From Cupriavidus agavae (GTDB taxonomy: Bacteria; Pseudomonadota; Gammaproteobacteria; Burkholderiales; Burkholderiaceae), in contig NZ_SGXM01000003.1 of NCBI RefSeq assembly GCF_004217045.1, forward strand, positions 310,001 to 374,000: 64,000 nucleotides of DNA, read 5' to 3'. Of this stretch, positions 38,274-48,754 are shown piece after piece (positions within the stretch are counted from its first letter, which is position 1; each line of letters starts with the position of its first letter). The notes under the pieces are model-generated. The model did not search any database and was not told the DNA's origin. It saw only the letters and a list, made by a program, of their open reading frames with translations. The translations under genes and the position numbers were made by a program.

Positions 38274-39515
38274 ATGCAGGTATATGTCGTCGGCGGAGCC
38301 ATCCGCGACCAGTTGCTCGGGCTGCCGAGCCAGGACCGCGACTACGTGGTGGTGGGCGCCACGCCGGCGGAGATGGAAGCCGCCGGCTACAAGCCGGTGG
38401 GCAAGGATTTTCCGGTCTTCCTGCATCCGCGGACCAAGGCCGAGTACGCGCTGGCCCGCACCGAGCGCAAGACGGCGGTGGGCTACAAGGGGTTTGCGTT
38501 CTACACCGGCCCGGAGGTCACGCTCGAAGATGACCTCGTGCGGCGCGACCTGACGGTCAACGCCATGGCGCGGGCCGTGGACGCGGACGGCAATTTCACG
38601 GGGCCGATCGTCGATCCCTACGGCGGCCAGCAGGATCTGGCGGCGCGCCGGTTCCGCCATGTCTCCGACGCGTTCGCCGAAGACCCGGTGCGGATCCTGC
38701 GCGCCGCGCGGTTTGCGGCGCGCTTCCACGACTTCACGGTGGCGCCGGAGACCGTGGCGCTGATGCGCCGGATGGTGGAGCTGGGCGAGGTCGACGCGCT
38801 GGTGCCCGAGCGCGTCTGGCAGGAACTGGCCCGGGGCCTGATGGAGGCGCGGCCGTCCCGCATGTTCGGCGTGCTGCGCGAATGCGGCGCGCTGGCGCGC
38901 CTGATGCCCGAGCTCGACCGTCTGTGGGGCGTGCCGCAGCGTGCCGACTACCACCCGGAAGTCGACACCGGCGTGCACGTGATGATGGTGGTGGACCACG
39001 CCGCTGGCGTGGGCGCCTCGCTGCCGGTGCGCTTTGCCGCGCTGACCCATGATCTCGGCAAGGGCACCACGCCCGAGGACGTGCTGCCGCGCCATATCGG
39101 CCACGAGCAGCGCAGCGTCCGGCTGCTCGAAGCGGTCTGCCAGCGGCTGCGCGTGCCCAACGACTGCCGCGAACTGGCCGTGCTGGTGGCGCGCGAACAC
39201 GGCAACATCCATCGGTCCACCGAGTTCGGCGCCGCGGCGCTGACCCGGCTCGTGGAACGCTGCGACGCGCTGCGCAAGCCCGGCCGCTTCGCCGAGGCGC
39301 TCCAGGCTTGCGAGGCCGACGCCCGCGGCAGGCTCGGCTTCGAGGATCGGGCCTATCCGCAGACGGAACGGCTGATGGCGGCGCGCGACGCGGCGGCCTC
39401 GGTGGACGCCGGCGCCATTGCGAAGCAATGCGGCGACCGCGTGGACCAGATCAAGGACCGGGTACACAAGGCACGGGTGAGGGCGGTGGCGGAGCGGCTG
39501 GGGGTGCCGGAATAA
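38274..39515 (+). CDS. cca: Multifunctional CCA tRNA nucleotidyltransferase
   Basis: This is a 413-residue class II enzyme that adds or repairs the tRNA CCA end. The nucleotidyltransferase head shows VVGGAIRDQLLG and the DRDYVVVGATP segment with RRDLTVNAMA; the RILRAARFAARF helix follows, and a C-terminal HD domain (LTHDLGKGTTPED) gives the phosphodiesterase/phosphatase activities of the multifunctional form. It starts right after the GST stop. Confidence 0.95.
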   Translation: MQVYVVGGAIRDQLLGLPSQDRDYVVVGATPAEMEAAGYKPVGKDFPVFLHPRTKAEYALARTERKTAVGYKGFAFYTGPEVTLEDDLVRRDLTVNAMARAVDADGNFTGPIVDPYGGQQDLAARRFRHVSDAFAEDPVRILRAARFAARFHDFTVAPETVALMRRMVELGEVDALVPERVWQELARGLMEARPSRMFGVLRECGALARLMPELDRLWGVPQRADYHPEVDTGVHVMMVVDHAAGVGASLPVRFAALTHDLGKGTTPEDVLPRHIGHEQRSVRLLEAVCQRLRVPNDCRELAVLVAREHGNIHRSTEFGAAALTRLVERCDALRKPGRFAEALQACEADARGRLGFEDRAYPQTERLMAARDAAASVDAGAIAKQCGDRVDQIKDRVHKARVRAVAERLGVPE

Positions 39516-39531
39516 CTGGCGGCTGACTCCC

Positions 39532-39726
39532 CTACAACAACTTCCCGATCACCAGCGCCACCAGCGACAGCAGGATCGTCGACGCGAACGGCAGTACGAA
39601 CTCCCTGCCGAACAACCGGAACCGCAGGTCGCCCGGCAGCCGGCCGAGGCCGATTTTCTGCAGCCACGGCAGCGAGGCCGACAGCACGATCACGCAGAGG
39701 AAGATGGTGAAAGTCCAGCGCAGCAT
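39532..39726 (-). CDS. DUF2905 small membrane protein
   Basis: This is a 64-residue protein with two hydrophobic segments separated by the conserved GRLPGDLRFR loop, typical of DUF2905. Function is unknown. The start at 39726 is 13 bases after the stop of the methyltransferase gene, so it is the downstream gene of that minus-strand pair. Confidence 0.85.
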   Translation of the reverse strand: MLRWTFTIFLCVIVLSASLPWLQKIGLGRLPGDLRFRLFGREFVLPFASTILLSLVALVIGKLL

Positions 39727-39739
39727 GGCGTGATCCCGG

Positions 39740-40918
39740 TCAGAGCGCGAAGCTGCGGTCGCCGCGCGCAAAGCCGGCCAGAGGCAGCGCCTCGTCCAGG
39801 CCGCGCGTCAGGGCGATCACCTTGAACAGCTCGCCCATTTCGGCTTCCGACAGCAGCTTCTGCACCGCGTTGGCCTGCGGCAGGAAGGCGCGGGCGTCGG
39901 ACGGATCGAGCGACATCATCAGGTCGGTAATCCCGGCATTCATCAGGAAGCGCGCCTGCGAGGCAAAGCCGGACACGGCGAGGCCGGCGTCGACGGCCGC
40001 CTCGGCGAGGCCGCTGAAGTTCACGTGGGCGGTGATGTCCTGCAGCCCGGGATACAGGAACGGGTCGGGGTGGGCGTGATGGCGGTAGTGGCACATCAGC
40101 GTGCCGCCCACGCGCTGCGGGTGGTAATACTCGCTCGACGGAAAGCCGTAGTCGATGAAGAACGCGGCGCCGCGCGCCAGCATGGCGCCCACGGCCCGCA
40201 CGAAGCCCTCGGCCTCGGCGTGGGTCTCTGTGACCACGTCGTGGTTGCCCGGTACGGCCTGGAGCGCGGCGGGAATTGCCGCGGGGTCCAGCGGCCGGTC
40301 TTCATAGGCAAAGCCGTCGCCGTCGCGCGCCACGCCGCGCTCGTGCCACTGGCCGCCAGCGCGGGCGAACAGGCGTACCGGCATGGCGTCGAGCACCTCG
40401 TTGCCGACCACCACGCCTTCGAAACGCTCCGGCAGCGTGTCGAGCCAGGTCACGCGGTCCGACAGGTGCGGGGCGCGCTCGGCAAGCGTCTGTTGCTGGC
40501 GCACGCGCAGCTCGCCAGACAGTTCGACGATCCGATACGCGTCGGGCAGCGCGCCCTCGGCTTCGAGCGCCAGCAGCAGATCGGCTGCCAGCCGGCCCGT
40601 GCCCGCGCCAAATTCCATGACTTCGCGCAAATCCGTGCCGAGCAGCGGGGCGAACTGGCGCGCCAGCGTGCGGGCGAAGAACGGGGTCAGTTCGGGGGCG
40701 GTGATGAAGTCGCTGCCGTCGCCGGCGTCGCGGCCGAACTTGGCGGCGCCGCCGCTGTAGTAGCCCAGGCGCGGGGCATAGAGCGCCAGCGACATGTAGC
40801 GGTCGAAGCCGATCCAGCCCCCGGAGGCGGCGATGGCGTCGGCAATGGCCGTGGAAAGGGCGGCGGAGGCGCCAAGCGCGTCGGCGGAGGGAAGGGGTAG
40901 ACTAGCGACTTTCTGCAT
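39740..40918 (-). CDS. MidA/NDUFAF7-like SAM-dependent methyltransferase
   Basis: This is a 392-residue protein. The N-terminal FDRYMSLALYAPRLGYYS and SDFITAPELTPFFARTLA are hallmarks of the MidA/NDUFAF7 family; MEFGAGTGRLAADLL is the SAM-binding glycine motif. The mitochondrial relative methylates an arginine of complex I NDUFS2, and a similar role in bacteria is plausible. The ATG at 40918 is only 16 bases from the divergent SDR start, leaving little room for separate promoters. Confidence 0.88.
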   Translation of the reverse strand: MQKVASLPLPSADALGASAALSTAIADAIAASGGWIGFDRYMSLALYAPRLGYYSGGAAKFGRDAGDGSDFITAPELTPFFARTLARQFAPLLGTDLREVMEFGAGTGRLAADLLLALEAEGALPDAYRIVELSGELRVRQQQTLAERAPHLSDRVTWLDTLPERFEGVVVGNEVLDAMPVRLFARAGGQWHERGVARDGDGFAYEDRPLDPAAIPAALQAVPGNHDVVTETHAEAEGFVRAVGAMLARGAAFFIDYGFPSSEYYHPQRVGGTLMCHYRHHAHPDPFLYPGLQDITAHVNFSGLAEAAVDAGLAVSGFASQARFLMNAGITDLMMSLDPSDARAFLPQANAVQKLLSEAEMGELFKVIALTRGLDEALPLAGFARGDRSFAL

Positions 40919-40934
40919 ACCGCGAATTGTAGCA

Positions 40935-41753
40935 ATGCCAGATTTCAATACCGAGGGCGCCGCCGGCGCCCAGACCCGGCCCGCGCGTGGCGTGGCACTG
41001 GTGACCGGCGGCGCGCGCCGCCTGGGCCGCGCCATCGCCCTCGAACTCGCCGCGCAGGGCTGGGACGTGGCCGTCCACTGCAACCGCTCGCGCGACGAGG
41101 CCGAAGCGCTGGCCGCGCAGATCCGCGATCTCGGCCGCCGCGCCGCCGTGCTGCAGGCCGATCTTTCCGATGAATCCGCCACTGGCAAGCTGATCGCGGC
41201 CTGTGTTGCGGCGCTGGGCGTGCCGACCTGCCTGGTCAACAACGCCTCGCTGTTCCAGTATGACGTGGCAACGAGCTTCTCGTACGGGTCGCTCGACACG
41301 CACATGCGCACCAACGTGGCGGCTCCGCTGCTGCTGGCCCGGGAGATGCACAAGGCGCTTGGCGCCGACGGCAACGAGACCGAGCAGCGCGGCGTGGTGA
41401 TCAACCTGCTCGACCAGAAGCTCAACAACCTGAACCCCGATTTCCTCTCGTACACGCTGTCGAAGGCTGCGCTGCAGACCGCCACGGTGCAACTGGCCCA
41501 GGCGCTGGCGCCGCGCCTGCGCGTGGTAGGCGTGGCGCCGGGCATCACGCTGGTGTCGGGCGACCAGTCCGATCCGGGCTTCGTGCGCGCCCACGGGATG
41601 ACGCCGCTCGGCAAGTCGAGCACGCCCGACGACATCGCCCAGGCCGTGGCCTACCTCGCCATGGCCCGCGCCGTGACCGGCTCCACGCTCTACGTCGACG
41701 GCGGCCAGCACCTGATGCCGCTGGCCCGCGACGTGATGTTCCTGACCGAATAA
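40935..41753 (+). CDS. SDR oxidoreductase, pteridine/dihydromonapterin-reductase-like
   Basis: This is a 272-residue short-chain dehydrogenase. It has the TGGARRLGRAIALELA cofactor motif with an Arg pair that favours NADPH, NNAS at the centre and a YTLSKAAL catalytic stretch (Tyr-x-x-x-Lys). The position 22 bases before folB and the sequence type suggest a FolM/pteridine-reductase role in pterin or folate metabolism; this is inferred. The first ~18 residues are variable, so the start could be a little downstream. Confidence 0.8.
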   Translation: MPDFNTEGAAGAQTRPARGVALVTGGARRLGRAIALELAAQGWDVAVHCNRSRDEAEALAAQIRDLGRRAAVLQADLSDESATGKLIAACVAALGVPTCLVNNASLFQYDVATSFSYGSLDTHMRTNVAAPLLLAREMHKALGADGNETEQRGVVINLLDQKLNNLNPDFLSYTLSKAALQTATVQLAQALAPRLRVVGVAPGITLVSGDQSDPGFVRAHGMTPLGKSSTPDDIAQAVAYLAMARAVTGSTLYVDGGQHLMPLARDVMFLTE

Positions 41754-41775
41754 AGTTTTTACGATAGTTTCAGCC

Positions 41776-42174
41776 ATGACCTTTGCCGCCCTTTCCCACC
41801 CCAGCCTGCTGAACTGCCGCCGCATGTTCCTGCGCAACTACGAGGTGCAGATCAACATCGGCGTGCACGAATTCGAGAAGAAGGGCGAGCAGCGGGTGCT
41901 GGTCAACATCGACCTGTTCGTCTCGCTGGCCGAAACCACGCCGCAGGAAGACCGGCTCGAAGAGGTGGTGGACTACGATTTCATGCGCAACACGGTGGCG
42001 GCGCGCATGGCGCAGGGCCATATCCACCTGCAGGAAACGCTCTGCGACGACGTGGCGCGTGCCATGCTGCAGCACCCGAAGGTGCGCGCGGTGCGGGTCT
42101 CGACCGAAAAGCCCGATGTCTATCCGGACTGCGACTCGGTGGGCGTGGAGGTGTTCCACCTGAAGCAAGGCTGA
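41776..42174 (+). CDS. folB: Dihydroneopterin aldolase
   Basis: This 132-residue enzyme splits dihydroneopterin in folate synthesis. The conserved INIGVHEFEKKGEQRVLVNIDL beginning, VVDYDFMRN and the C-terminal VSTEKPDVYPDCDSVGVEV identify it. Start at 41776. It follows the SDR gene closely and probably shares its transcript. Confidence 0.92.
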   Translation: MTFAALSHPSLLNCRRMFLRNYEVQINIGVHEFEKKGEQRVLVNIDLFVSLAETTPQEDRLEEVVDYDFMRNTVAARMAQGHIHLQETLCDDVARAMLQHPKVRAVRVSTEKPDVYPDCDSVGVEVFHLKQG

Positions 42175-42301
42175 ACCCGGGGCTGAACCGGGCAGAGCGC
42201 CGGTGGGTCGGGTCCAGTAGAATATCGCCCCGTCCATTCCGGAATGTCCGCGGAGGCGCCAGGCCATTGTTCAGCGCCCGCCCCCGCTTCAGATAAGTCT
42301 T

Positions 42302-43225
42302 ATGAGTCACTCCGCTAATTTCTACCGCCTGGAAACCCGGCTGCAGTCGCTGACCGGCAAGGCCATCGGCGACTTCGGCATGATCGAGGACGGCGACACC
42401 GTGCTGGTCTGCATGAGCGGCGGCAAGGACTCGTACACGATGCTGTCGGTGCTGATGGCGCTGCAGAAGCGGGCCCCGGTCCAGTTCAAGCTGATTGCGA
42501 TGAACCTGGACCAGAAGCAGCCCGGATTCCCCGAGGAAATCCTGCCCGCCTACCTGAAATCGGTGGGGGTCGAGTATGTGATCGTCGAGGCGGACACGTA
42601 TTCGATCGTCAAGGAGAAGGTGCCCGAGGGCAAGACCACGTGCTCGCTATGCTCGCGGCTGCGCCGGGGCGTGATCTACCGCACGGCCAAGGAACTGGGC
42701 GCCAACAAGATTGCGCTGGGCCATCACCGCGACGACATCGTCAACACGTTCTTCCTGAACATGTTCTTCGGCGGCAAGATGAAGGCCATGCCGCCGAAGC
42801 TGGCCACCGACGACGGCCAGCACATCGTCATTCGTCCATTGGCGTACTGCGCGGAGAAGGACATCGCGTCCTATGCGCGCGCCATGGAATTCCCGATCAT
42901 CCCGTGCAACCTCTGTGGCTCGCAGGAAAACCTGCAGCGCAAGAAGGTCAGCGAAATGGTGCAATCCTGGGAACGCGAGCATCCGGGCCGCATCGACAAC
43001 ATTTTCTCGGCGCTGCGCAACGTGGTGCCGTCGCACCTGGCCGATACCGAACTGTTCCCGTTCAACGGCCTGGCGACCGGGCTGGCGAAGGTCGACGAGG
43101 CATCGCTGTTCGGCGAAACCACGTTCAACCAGCAGGCGCTGACCTTCACGGGCAGCGTCGAGCCGAACCGGATGGAGTTCGTCCGGTTCGACAAGATCCA
43201 GAAGGCGGAAGAACCTGCGGCCTGA
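42302..43225 (+). CDS. ttcA: tRNA 2-thiocytidine(32) synthetase
   Basis: TtcA thiolates C32 in certain tRNAs. The 307-residue protein has the ATP-binding PP-loop SGGKDS (39-44) and the cluster cysteines in CSLC (114, 117) and CNLC (202, 205), as in the 4Fe-4S TtcA family. It stands alone, 128 bases after folB, and is followed by repeat copy E. Confidence 0.95.
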   Translation: MSHSANFYRLETRLQSLTGKAIGDFGMIEDGDTVLVCMSGGKDSYTMLSVLMALQKRAPVQFKLIAMNLDQKQPGFPEEILPAYLKSVGVEYVIVEADTYSIVKEKVPEGKTTCSLCSRLRRGVIYRTAKELGANKIALGHHRDDIVNTFFLNMFFGGKMKAMPPKLATDDGQHIVIRPLAYCAEKDIASYARAMEFPIIPCNLCGSQENLQRKKVSEMVQSWEREHPGRIDNIFSALRNVVPSHLADTELFPFNGLATGLAKVDEASLFGETTFNQQALTFTGSVEPNRMEFVRFDKIQKAEEPAA

Positions 43226-43231
43226 CGTTTT

Positions 43232-43260
43232 CTCCCCTCTCCCTCCGGAAGAGAGGGGAG
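43232..43260. terminator. Palindromic repeat copy E between convergent genes
   Basis: CTCCCCTCTC (43232-43241) pairs perfectly with GAGAGGGGAG (43251-43260), just after the ttcA stop and before the end of the convergent lipoprotein gene. A short T-run precedes the left arm, so it would work best for the minus-strand gene. Confidence 0.65.
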
Positions 43261-43283
43261 CCTGATTCGCAGCGGGAGCTTCG

Positions 43284-44207
43284 TTACTTCGACGCCTGGG
43301 ACGCCCCCTCCCGCATCAGCGACCGTGTATCGTCGATCCACTTCTGGAAGCGGTCCACGGCATGGGCCTTCTGCTCGGGGGTGGTCAGGTTGGCGATCTT
43401 GACCGACAGGTTCACGCCGGCCTCGTTGCTGCGCTGCTGGCCGCCCGTCGGGTGCTGCCAGTGGTCGGCATACTTGCGCAACATATCCTCCACCTGCGCC
43501 TTGGCCGGCTTGCTGGCCGCCACCTCGCGCGCCAGCGCCAGCCATTCCTGCTGCCGCTTGACGCGCTCGGCGTAGCGGGCCTCGGCGCCCTCCATGTACG
43601 GTCCCATCGACTCGCGGATCGTGTTTTCCTGCTCGCCCGAGAAGTTGCCGTAGATCAGCTTCGCATAGTCCATGATCTTGTCGAAGCGGGCCTCGGTGCG
43701 CGCCTTCGGGTCAGGCTTGAGGAACTCCTTGCGGTATTTGGCGTTGCTTTCGGCAAACTTGCCTTCCATACGCTTGATCTGTTCGGGCGTCAGCGTCAGC
43801 ATCAGGTCGGCCACGTCGGGTACGGCGTTGTCGAAGGCGCGCCGGCCCAGGCGGTTGGTGTCCTGCTGCACCTGGCGCACCATCGAGGCGTCGATCGGCC
43901 CCGCCACCTCGCCCTTCACGCGGGTCAGGACCGTGGCGATCTCGGGCAACTGGGCCTGCCGGTGCCACGAGAAGAAGCGGGCGATGGCGTCCTTGGTGGG
44001 CGGCTCCTGGAGGTCTGAGACATCGACATAGCGGTCTACCCACCAATAGGCCAGGCGGTCGCCCTGCTGGTAGCCGAGCTTCATGGCGTTGCATCCACCC
44101 AACGCCGCAAGGACGGTAAATGCTGCAAACCATGCAAAAACGCGTCGTGTCCAAATGTGAACAACCGTAACGTGAGGTGATCGTCCCAATGTGGCGCGGG
44201 GGTGCAT
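43284..44207 (-). CDS. DUF6279-like lipoprotein
   Basis: This is a protein of ~307 residues with an N-terminal hydrophobic segment (VFAWFAAFTVLAALGGC) ending in a lipobox-like AALGGC, so it is probably an outer-membrane lipoprotein. The rest is helical and charged, with KLGYQQGDRLAYWWVDRYVDVSD after the lipid site, as in DUF6279 proteins. The start is uncertain: ATG 44207 is listed, and TTG 44189 would give a more usual signal length. Function is unknown. Confidence 0.72.
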   Translation of the reverse strand: MHPRATLGRSPHVTVVHIWTRRVFAWFAAFTVLAALGGCNAMKLGYQQGDRLAYWWVDRYVDVSDLQEPPTKDAIARFFSWHRQAQLPEIATVLTRVKGEVAGPIDASMVRQVQQDTNRLGRRAFDNAVPDVADLMLTLTPEQIKRMEGKFAESNAKYRKEFLKPDPKARTEARFDKIMDYAKLIYGNFSGEQENTIRESMGPYMEGAEARYAERVKRQQEWLALAREVAASKPAKAQVEDMLRKYADHWQHPTGGQQRSNEAGVNLSVKIANLTTPEQKAHAVDRFQKWIDDTRSLMREGASQASK

Positions 44208-44350
44208 GCTAGAATCGGCGCGCATGTTTCCTGGGGTGGTGGATCGCCCGCCAGCCCAGTCGTGGCAACGGTTTGGCCACCTCGACTGCATCGCTTCCGG
44301 GCACGGATTCTTCAGATTTTTCTCAGACACACTCACTTAGGACCCTCCTT

Positions 44351-45715
44351 GTGAATATCGTCATTCTTGCCGCCGGCATGGGCAAGCGCATGAACTCCGC
44401 GTTGCCCAAGGTGCTGCACCCGGTTGCCGGCCGTCCCATGCTCGCCCACGTTCTCGACACCGCCCGCACGCTCTCGCCGTCACGGCTCGTCGTCGTGGTG
44501 GGCCACGGCGCCGAGCACGTGCGCCAGGCCGTGGCCGCCGACGATGTGGCGTTTGCCGAACAGGCCCAGCAACTGGGCACCGGCCACGCCGTCATGCAGG
44601 CGCTGCCGCTGCTCGACGACGCCCAGCCCACGCTGGTGCTCTATGGCGACGTGCCGCTGACTTCGGCCGCCACGCTCCAGCACCTGGTGCAGGCCGCCGG
44701 CGCCGAGCGCCTGGGCGTGCTGACCGTCGAGATGCCCGATCCTACCGGCTACGGCCGCATCGTGCGCGACGCCGCCGGCAACATCGTCCGCATCGTCGAG
44801 CAGAAGGACGCCAGCGAGGAAATCCGCGCGATCCGCGAGATCAACACCGGCATCATCGTCTGCCCCACGGCTCACCTGCGCCGTTGGCTTTCCACGCTGC
44901 GCAACGACAACGCGCAAGGTGAGTACTACCTTACCGACACCATCGAGCGCGCCGCAACCGACGGCGTGGAGATCGTGTCGTCGCAGCCCGCCGCACTCTG
45001 GGAGACGCTGGGCGTCAACAGCAAGGTGCAACTGGCCGAGATCGAGCGCATCCATCAGCGCAACATCGCCCAACGGCTGCTTGAAGCAGGCGTCACCCTG
45101 CTGGACCCGGCGCGCATCGACGTGCGTGGCGAGCTGACCTGCGGCCGCGACGTGACCATCGACGTGGGCTGCGTCTTCGAAGGCCGCGTGCACCTCGAGG
45201 ATGGCGTGCACATCGGGGCGCACTGCGTGATCCGCAATACCAGCGTGGGCGCCGGGGCACGCGTGCAACCGTTCTGCCATTTCGAGGAAGCAAAGATCGG
45301 GCCGGACGGCCGCATCGGGCCCTACGCCCGTCTGCGTCCTGGCGCCGAACTGGGCAAGGACGTGCATATCGGCAATTTCGTCGAGGTCAAGAACAGCCAG
45401 ATCGCCGACCACAGCAAGGCCAACCACCTGGCCTACGTGGGCGATACGACGGTGGGCCAGCGCGTGAACATCGGCGCCGGCACCATCACGTGCAATTACG
45501 ACGGTGTGAACAAGCACCGCACCATCATCGAGGACGATGTCTTCATCGGCTCCGATACGCAGCTGGTGGCGCCCGTGACCGTGCGCCGCGGCGCCACGAT
45601 CGGCGCCGGCACCACGCTGACGAAAGAGGCGCCGGCCGACAAGCTGACGCTGTCGCGCGCGAAGCAGATGACGATCGACGCCTGGCAGCGTCCGGTCAAG
45701 CAACCGAAAAAATAA
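44351..45715 (+). CDS. glmU: Bifunctional GlmU (UDP-GlcNAc pyrophosphorylase / glucosamine-1-P acetyltransferase)
   Basis: GlmU makes UDP-GlcNAc for peptidoglycan and lipopolysaccharide. The 454-residue protein has the N-terminal [19 protein letters not shown] uridyltransferase motif and a C-terminal left-handed beta-helix of hexapeptide repeats with the acetyltransferase site. The start is GTG 44351 with AGGA at 44339-44342; upstream in-frame codons are not conserved. It is 11 bases before glmS, forming the usual amino-sugar operon. Confidence 0.95.
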   Translation: MNIVILAAGMGKRMNSALPKVLHPVAGRPMLAHVLDTARTLSPSRLVVVVGHGAEHVRQAVAADDVAFAEQAQQLGTGHAVMQALPLLDDAQPTLVLYGDVPLTSAATLQHLVQAAGAERLGVLTVEMPDPTGYGRIVRDAAGNIVRIVEQKDASEEIRAIREINTGIIVCPTAHLRRWLSTLRNDNAQGEYYLTDTIERAATDGVEIVSSQPAALWETLGVNSKVQLAEIERIHQRNIAQRLLEAGVTLLDPARIDVRGELTCGRDVTIDVGCVFEGRVHLEDGVHIGAHCVIRNTSVGAGARVQPFCHFEEAKIGPDGRIGPYARLRPGAELGKDVHIGNFVEVKNSQIADHSKANHLAYVGDTTVGQRVNIGAGTITCNYDGVNKHRTIIEDDVFIGSDTQLVAPVTVRRGATIGAGTTLTKEAPADKLTLSRAKQMTIDAWQRPVKQPKK

Positions 45716-45726
45716 GGGGTTACAGC

Positions 45727-47565
45727 ATGTGTGGCATCGTTGGCGCGGTTTCGCACCGCAATATCGTTCCGGTCCTGGTCGAAGGGCTGCGTCGCCTGGA
45801 ATATCGCGGCTATGACTCGTGCGGCGTGGCCGTGGTGCGCGACGCCATTCTCGAACGTGCGCGCACGGTGTCGCGCGTGGCAGAGCTGGACGCCCAGACG
45901 CAATCGTCGGGCCTGGGCGGCAACCTGGGCATCGCCCACACCCGCTGGGCCACGCATGGCAAGCCCGACACCGTCAACGCGCACCCGCATTTCTCGGACG
46001 AGACCATCGCGCTGGTGCACAACGGCATCATCGAGAACTACGAGCCGCTGCGCGAGGAACTGCGCGCCGTGGGCTACGGTTTCGAGTCGCAGACCGATAC
46101 CGAAGTGGTGGCCCACCTGATCCACCAGGCCTACACGTACCCGAGCAGCGCCACCCGCGGCGACCTGTTCGCGTCGGTGCGCGTGGTGACCAAGCGCCTG
46201 CACGGCGCCTACGCCATTGCCGTGGTGGCCCGCGACAACCCCGATGTGGTGGTCGGCGCCCGCGCCGGCTCGCCGCTGGTGGTGGCGCTCGGCACCGACG
46301 AGACGTTCCTCGCCTCGGATGCGCTGGCCGTGGCCGGCACCGCCAACCGCATCGTCTATCTGGAAGAGGGCGATGTGGTGGAACTGACGCGCGCCGGCGC
46401 CACGATCCGCGATATCAACGATATCGAGGTGGTCCGCGAGGAGCGCGTCGTGGAGGCGCACGCCGCCGCCGTGGAGCTGGGCCCGTTCCGCCACTTCATG
46501 CAGAAGGAAATCTTCGAGCAGCCGCGCGCGCTGGGCGATACGCTGGAAGGCATCGCCGCGATCACGCCCGAGCTGTTCGGCGACAACGCCGAGCAGGTGT
46601 TCGCCGGCATCGACAGCATCCTGATCCTGGCCTGCGGCACCAGCTACTACTCGGGCTGCACGGCCAAGTACTGGCTGGAATCGATTGCGAAGATCCCGAC
46701 CCAGGTCGAGGTGGCCAGCGAATACCGCTACCGTGACACCGTGCCGAACCCGCGCGCGCTGGTGGTGGTGATCTCGCAGTCGGGCGAAACCGCCGACACG
46801 ATGGCCGCGCTGCGCCACGCCCGCTCGCTGGGCCACACGCACACGCTGGCGGTCTGCAACGTGGCCACCAGCGCCATGGTGCGCGAGACCGAACTGCGCT
46901 TCCTGACGCGCGCCGGCACCGAGATCGGCGTGGCATCGACCAAGGCCTTCACGACCCAGCTCGCGGCGCTGTACATGCTGACGCTGGCGCTGGGCAAGGT
47001 ACGCGGCCACCTGACCGACGAGCAGGAGGCCGAGGCACTGACCAACCTGCGCCACCTGCCGGCCGCGCTGCACGGCGTGCTGGCGCTGGAGCCGCAGATC
47101 ATCGCCTGGTCCGAGGACTTCGCCCGCCGCGAGAACGCGCTGTTCCTCGGGCGCGGCCTGCACTACCCGATCGCCCTGGAAGGCGCGCTCAAGCTCAAGG
47201 AAATCTCGTATATCCACGCCGAAGCCTATCCGGCCGGCGAGCTCAAGCACGGCCCGCTGGCGCTGGTCACCGAAGCCATGCCGGTCGTGACCGTGGCGCC
47301 GAACGACGCGCTGCTGGAAAAGCTGAAGTCGAACATCCAGGAAGTGCGCGCCCGTGGTGGCCGCCTCTACGTGTTCGCGGATGCCGACACGCACATCCAG
47401 TCGTCCGACGGCATCCAGGTGATCCGCATGCCCGAGCACTACGGCGCGCTCTCGCCGATCCTGCACACGGTGCCGCTGCAACTGCTGGCCTACCACACGG
47501 CCTGCGCACGCGGCACCGACGTGGACAAGCCGCGCAACCTGGCGAAGTCGGTCACGGTGGAGTAA
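45727..47565 (+). CDS. glmS: Glutamine-fructose-6-phosphate aminotransferase
   Basis: This 612-residue enzyme makes glucosamine-6-phosphate. The mature N-terminal Cys (MCGIVGAV) is the glutaminase nucleophile; [12 protein letters not shown] and the HTRWATHG segment follow. Two SIS sugar-isomerase domains make up the C-terminal half ([17 protein letters not shown]), and the protein ends [12 protein letters not shown]. No glmS ribozyme is seen in the 11-base gap from glmU, as expected for a Gram-negative. Confidence 0.96.
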   Translation: MCGIVGAVSHRNIVPVLVEGLRRLEYRGYDSCGVAVVRDAILERARTVSRVAELDAQTQSSGLGGNLGIAHTRWATHGKPDTVNAHPHFSDETIALVHNGIIENYEPLREELRAVGYGFESQTDTEVVAHLIHQAYTYPSSATRGDLFASVRVVTKRLHGAYAIAVVARDNPDVVVGARAGSPLVVALGTDETFLASDALAVAGTANRIVYLEEGDVVELTRAGATIRDINDIEVVREERVVEAHAAAVELGPFRHFMQKEIFEQPRALGDTLEGIAAITPELFGDNAEQVFAGIDSILILACGTSYYSGCTAKYWLESIAKIPTQVEVASEYRYRDTVPNPRALVVVISQSGETADTMAALRHARSLGHTHTLAVCNVATSAMVRETELRFLTRAGTEIGVASTKAFTTQLAALYMLTLALGKVRGHLTDEQEAEALTNLRHLPAALHGVLALEPQIIAWSEDFARRENALFLGRGLHYPIALEGALKLKEISYIHAEAYPAGELKHGPLALVTEAMPVVTVAPNDALLEKLKSNIQEVRARGGRLYVFADADTHIQSSDGIQVIRMPEHYGALSPILHTVPLQLLAYHTACARGTDVDKPRNLAKSVTVE

Positions 47566-47597
47566 GCCAGCCCACGGGCACATCGAAAGTTTCGCCA

Positions 47598-47633
47598 AAC
47601 GACAAAGCCGCCCCGAGGGGCGGCTTTGTCGTT
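47598..47633 (+). terminator. Terminator after glmS
   Basis: A perfect 17-bp hairpin (arms 47598-47614 and 47617-47633, loop GA), GC-rich in the centre with AAAG/CTTT flanks. It lies 32 bases after the glmS stop. Confidence 0.85.
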
Positions 47634-47723
47634 CATGGCCTCACGCATTGTCCAAATCGGGCCTGCCGTGCAGATTGCGGCGTTGTCTCATATCCAGGTG
47701 GCTTTCCCTCGGCTACAAAGCAA

Positions 47724-47755
47724 AAGGCCTCCCGATCCTGCGATCGGGAGGCCTT
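47724..47755. terminator. Second perfect hairpin in the glmS-Abi gap
   Basis: AAGGCCTCCCGATC (47724-47737) pairs perfectly with its complement (47742-47755), loop CTGC. It lies 90 bases after the glmS terminator. It may be a second terminator or a mobile-element relic; the bases between and after it show no gene. Confidence 0.6.
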
Positions 47756-47845
47756 CCACTCCTTACGCCGGGGCGCCCTTGCGGGTTGTGCCGATCGACG
47801 TGCCGGGAGTGATCCTAGTTGCCTCGATTAAGACTGTCAATCGCC

Positions 47846-48754
47846 ATGCAAACCTCTTCCTGCGAGAGCTTTCAACGTGTCGTCTCGTTGCCACGGCTGA
47901 ATAGCTATAGAACCTACTTTAAGACGAATACGATGGACGAAGCCATTGGCTTGTATCTGTGGAACGGTGAGGTATCTTCGTGCTTCGCGTCCCATTTGGC
48001 CTACTTCGAGATTGCGCTGCGCAACAGCATCCATCGCGCGATGTCATTACTGCATAGTCGAGAGGCCAGCGAGAGTTTCCACTGGTATGACGCGACCTGG
48101 GCGACACTGAAGCAAACATCGAGGAACAAGATCAACGATGTGCGCGAACGGCGTCCGGGTTGCAAATTGAGTCCCGACGAGATCGTGTCGAGCCTGTCAT
48201 TCGGATTCTGGCCGGTCATTCTGAACAATCTCAGCCCGGTTCACGCAAGCCGGATCCTCTCTGGCGTCTTTTGCCACCATCCGCTGAGCGCCCGGTCCGA
48301 GCAATGGAGCGATGCTCGAGTACGGCGCGCCGCGCTCGACTTCACTCTGGAGCTGCAGGCATTCCGCAATCGGCTAGCCCACCATGAGCCGTTATGGAAA
48401 TTTCGCGCCTTGCGTGCCCAGCACGCAGGCGCGCAGGCCGTGATTCTCCCACCCTCCCGCACCCAGTCCGACAGCCTCCACCGTCTGCGCCGACTGATGA
48501 CGCTGGTCGAGGATGCCACCGGCTTCATCGACCGCTCCCTGCATGACGACCTGAAGTACGCCAGTTGGCGCCAGCGGCTGGATTTCCTTCTGACCGAGCG
48601 AGGGGTAGCGCGCTATCGGCTGCGGCAGCATGTAGCGGCGCCGACAGTGCTGACACCCACGGAATTCCGCTACCGCTTTACCGCGATCCATCGCCGCAAC
48701 CAGCCGGTAAAAGTGCGCCGCGCCCATGTCAGCGGGCTTTTCGTGCCGGACTGA
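47846..48754 (+). CDS. Abi-like HEPN-domain protein, possible phage-defence factor
   Basis: This 302-residue protein resembles the Abi family: an N-terminal [32 protein letters not shown] helix pair, a [12 protein letters not shown] motif, and RNRLAHHE at residues 174-181, which fits the HEPN nuclease signature RNxxxH (Arg174, Asn175, His179). HEPN proteins of this sort are often RNases that stop growth on phage infection. No partner antitoxin gene is adjacent. The start at ATG 47846 has no convincing Shine-Dalgarno; alternative starts downstream are possible. Base composition is visibly less GC-rich than glmS, which suggests recent acquisition. Confidence 0.75.
   Translation: MQTSSCESFQRVVSLPRLNSYRTYFKTNTMDEAIGLYLWNGEVSSCFASHLAYFEIALRNSIHRAMSLLHSREASESFHWYDATWATLKQTSRNKINDVRERRPGCKLSPDEIVSSLSFGFWPVILNNLSPVHASRILSGVFCHHPLSARSEQWSDARVRRAALDFTLELQAFRNRLAHHEPLWKFRALRAQHAGAQAVILPPSRTQSDSLHRLRRLMTLVEDATGFIDRSLHDDLKYASWRQRLDFLLTERGVARYRLRQHVAAPTVLTPTEFRYRFTAIHRRNQPVKVRRAHVSGLFVPD

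Noticed and set aside
45716..45726. glmS ribozyme
   Set aside because: Only 11 bases separate glmU and glmS.
45496..47598. 700-codon minus-strand frame opposite glmS
   Set aside because: Antisense shadow of a clearly conserved gene.
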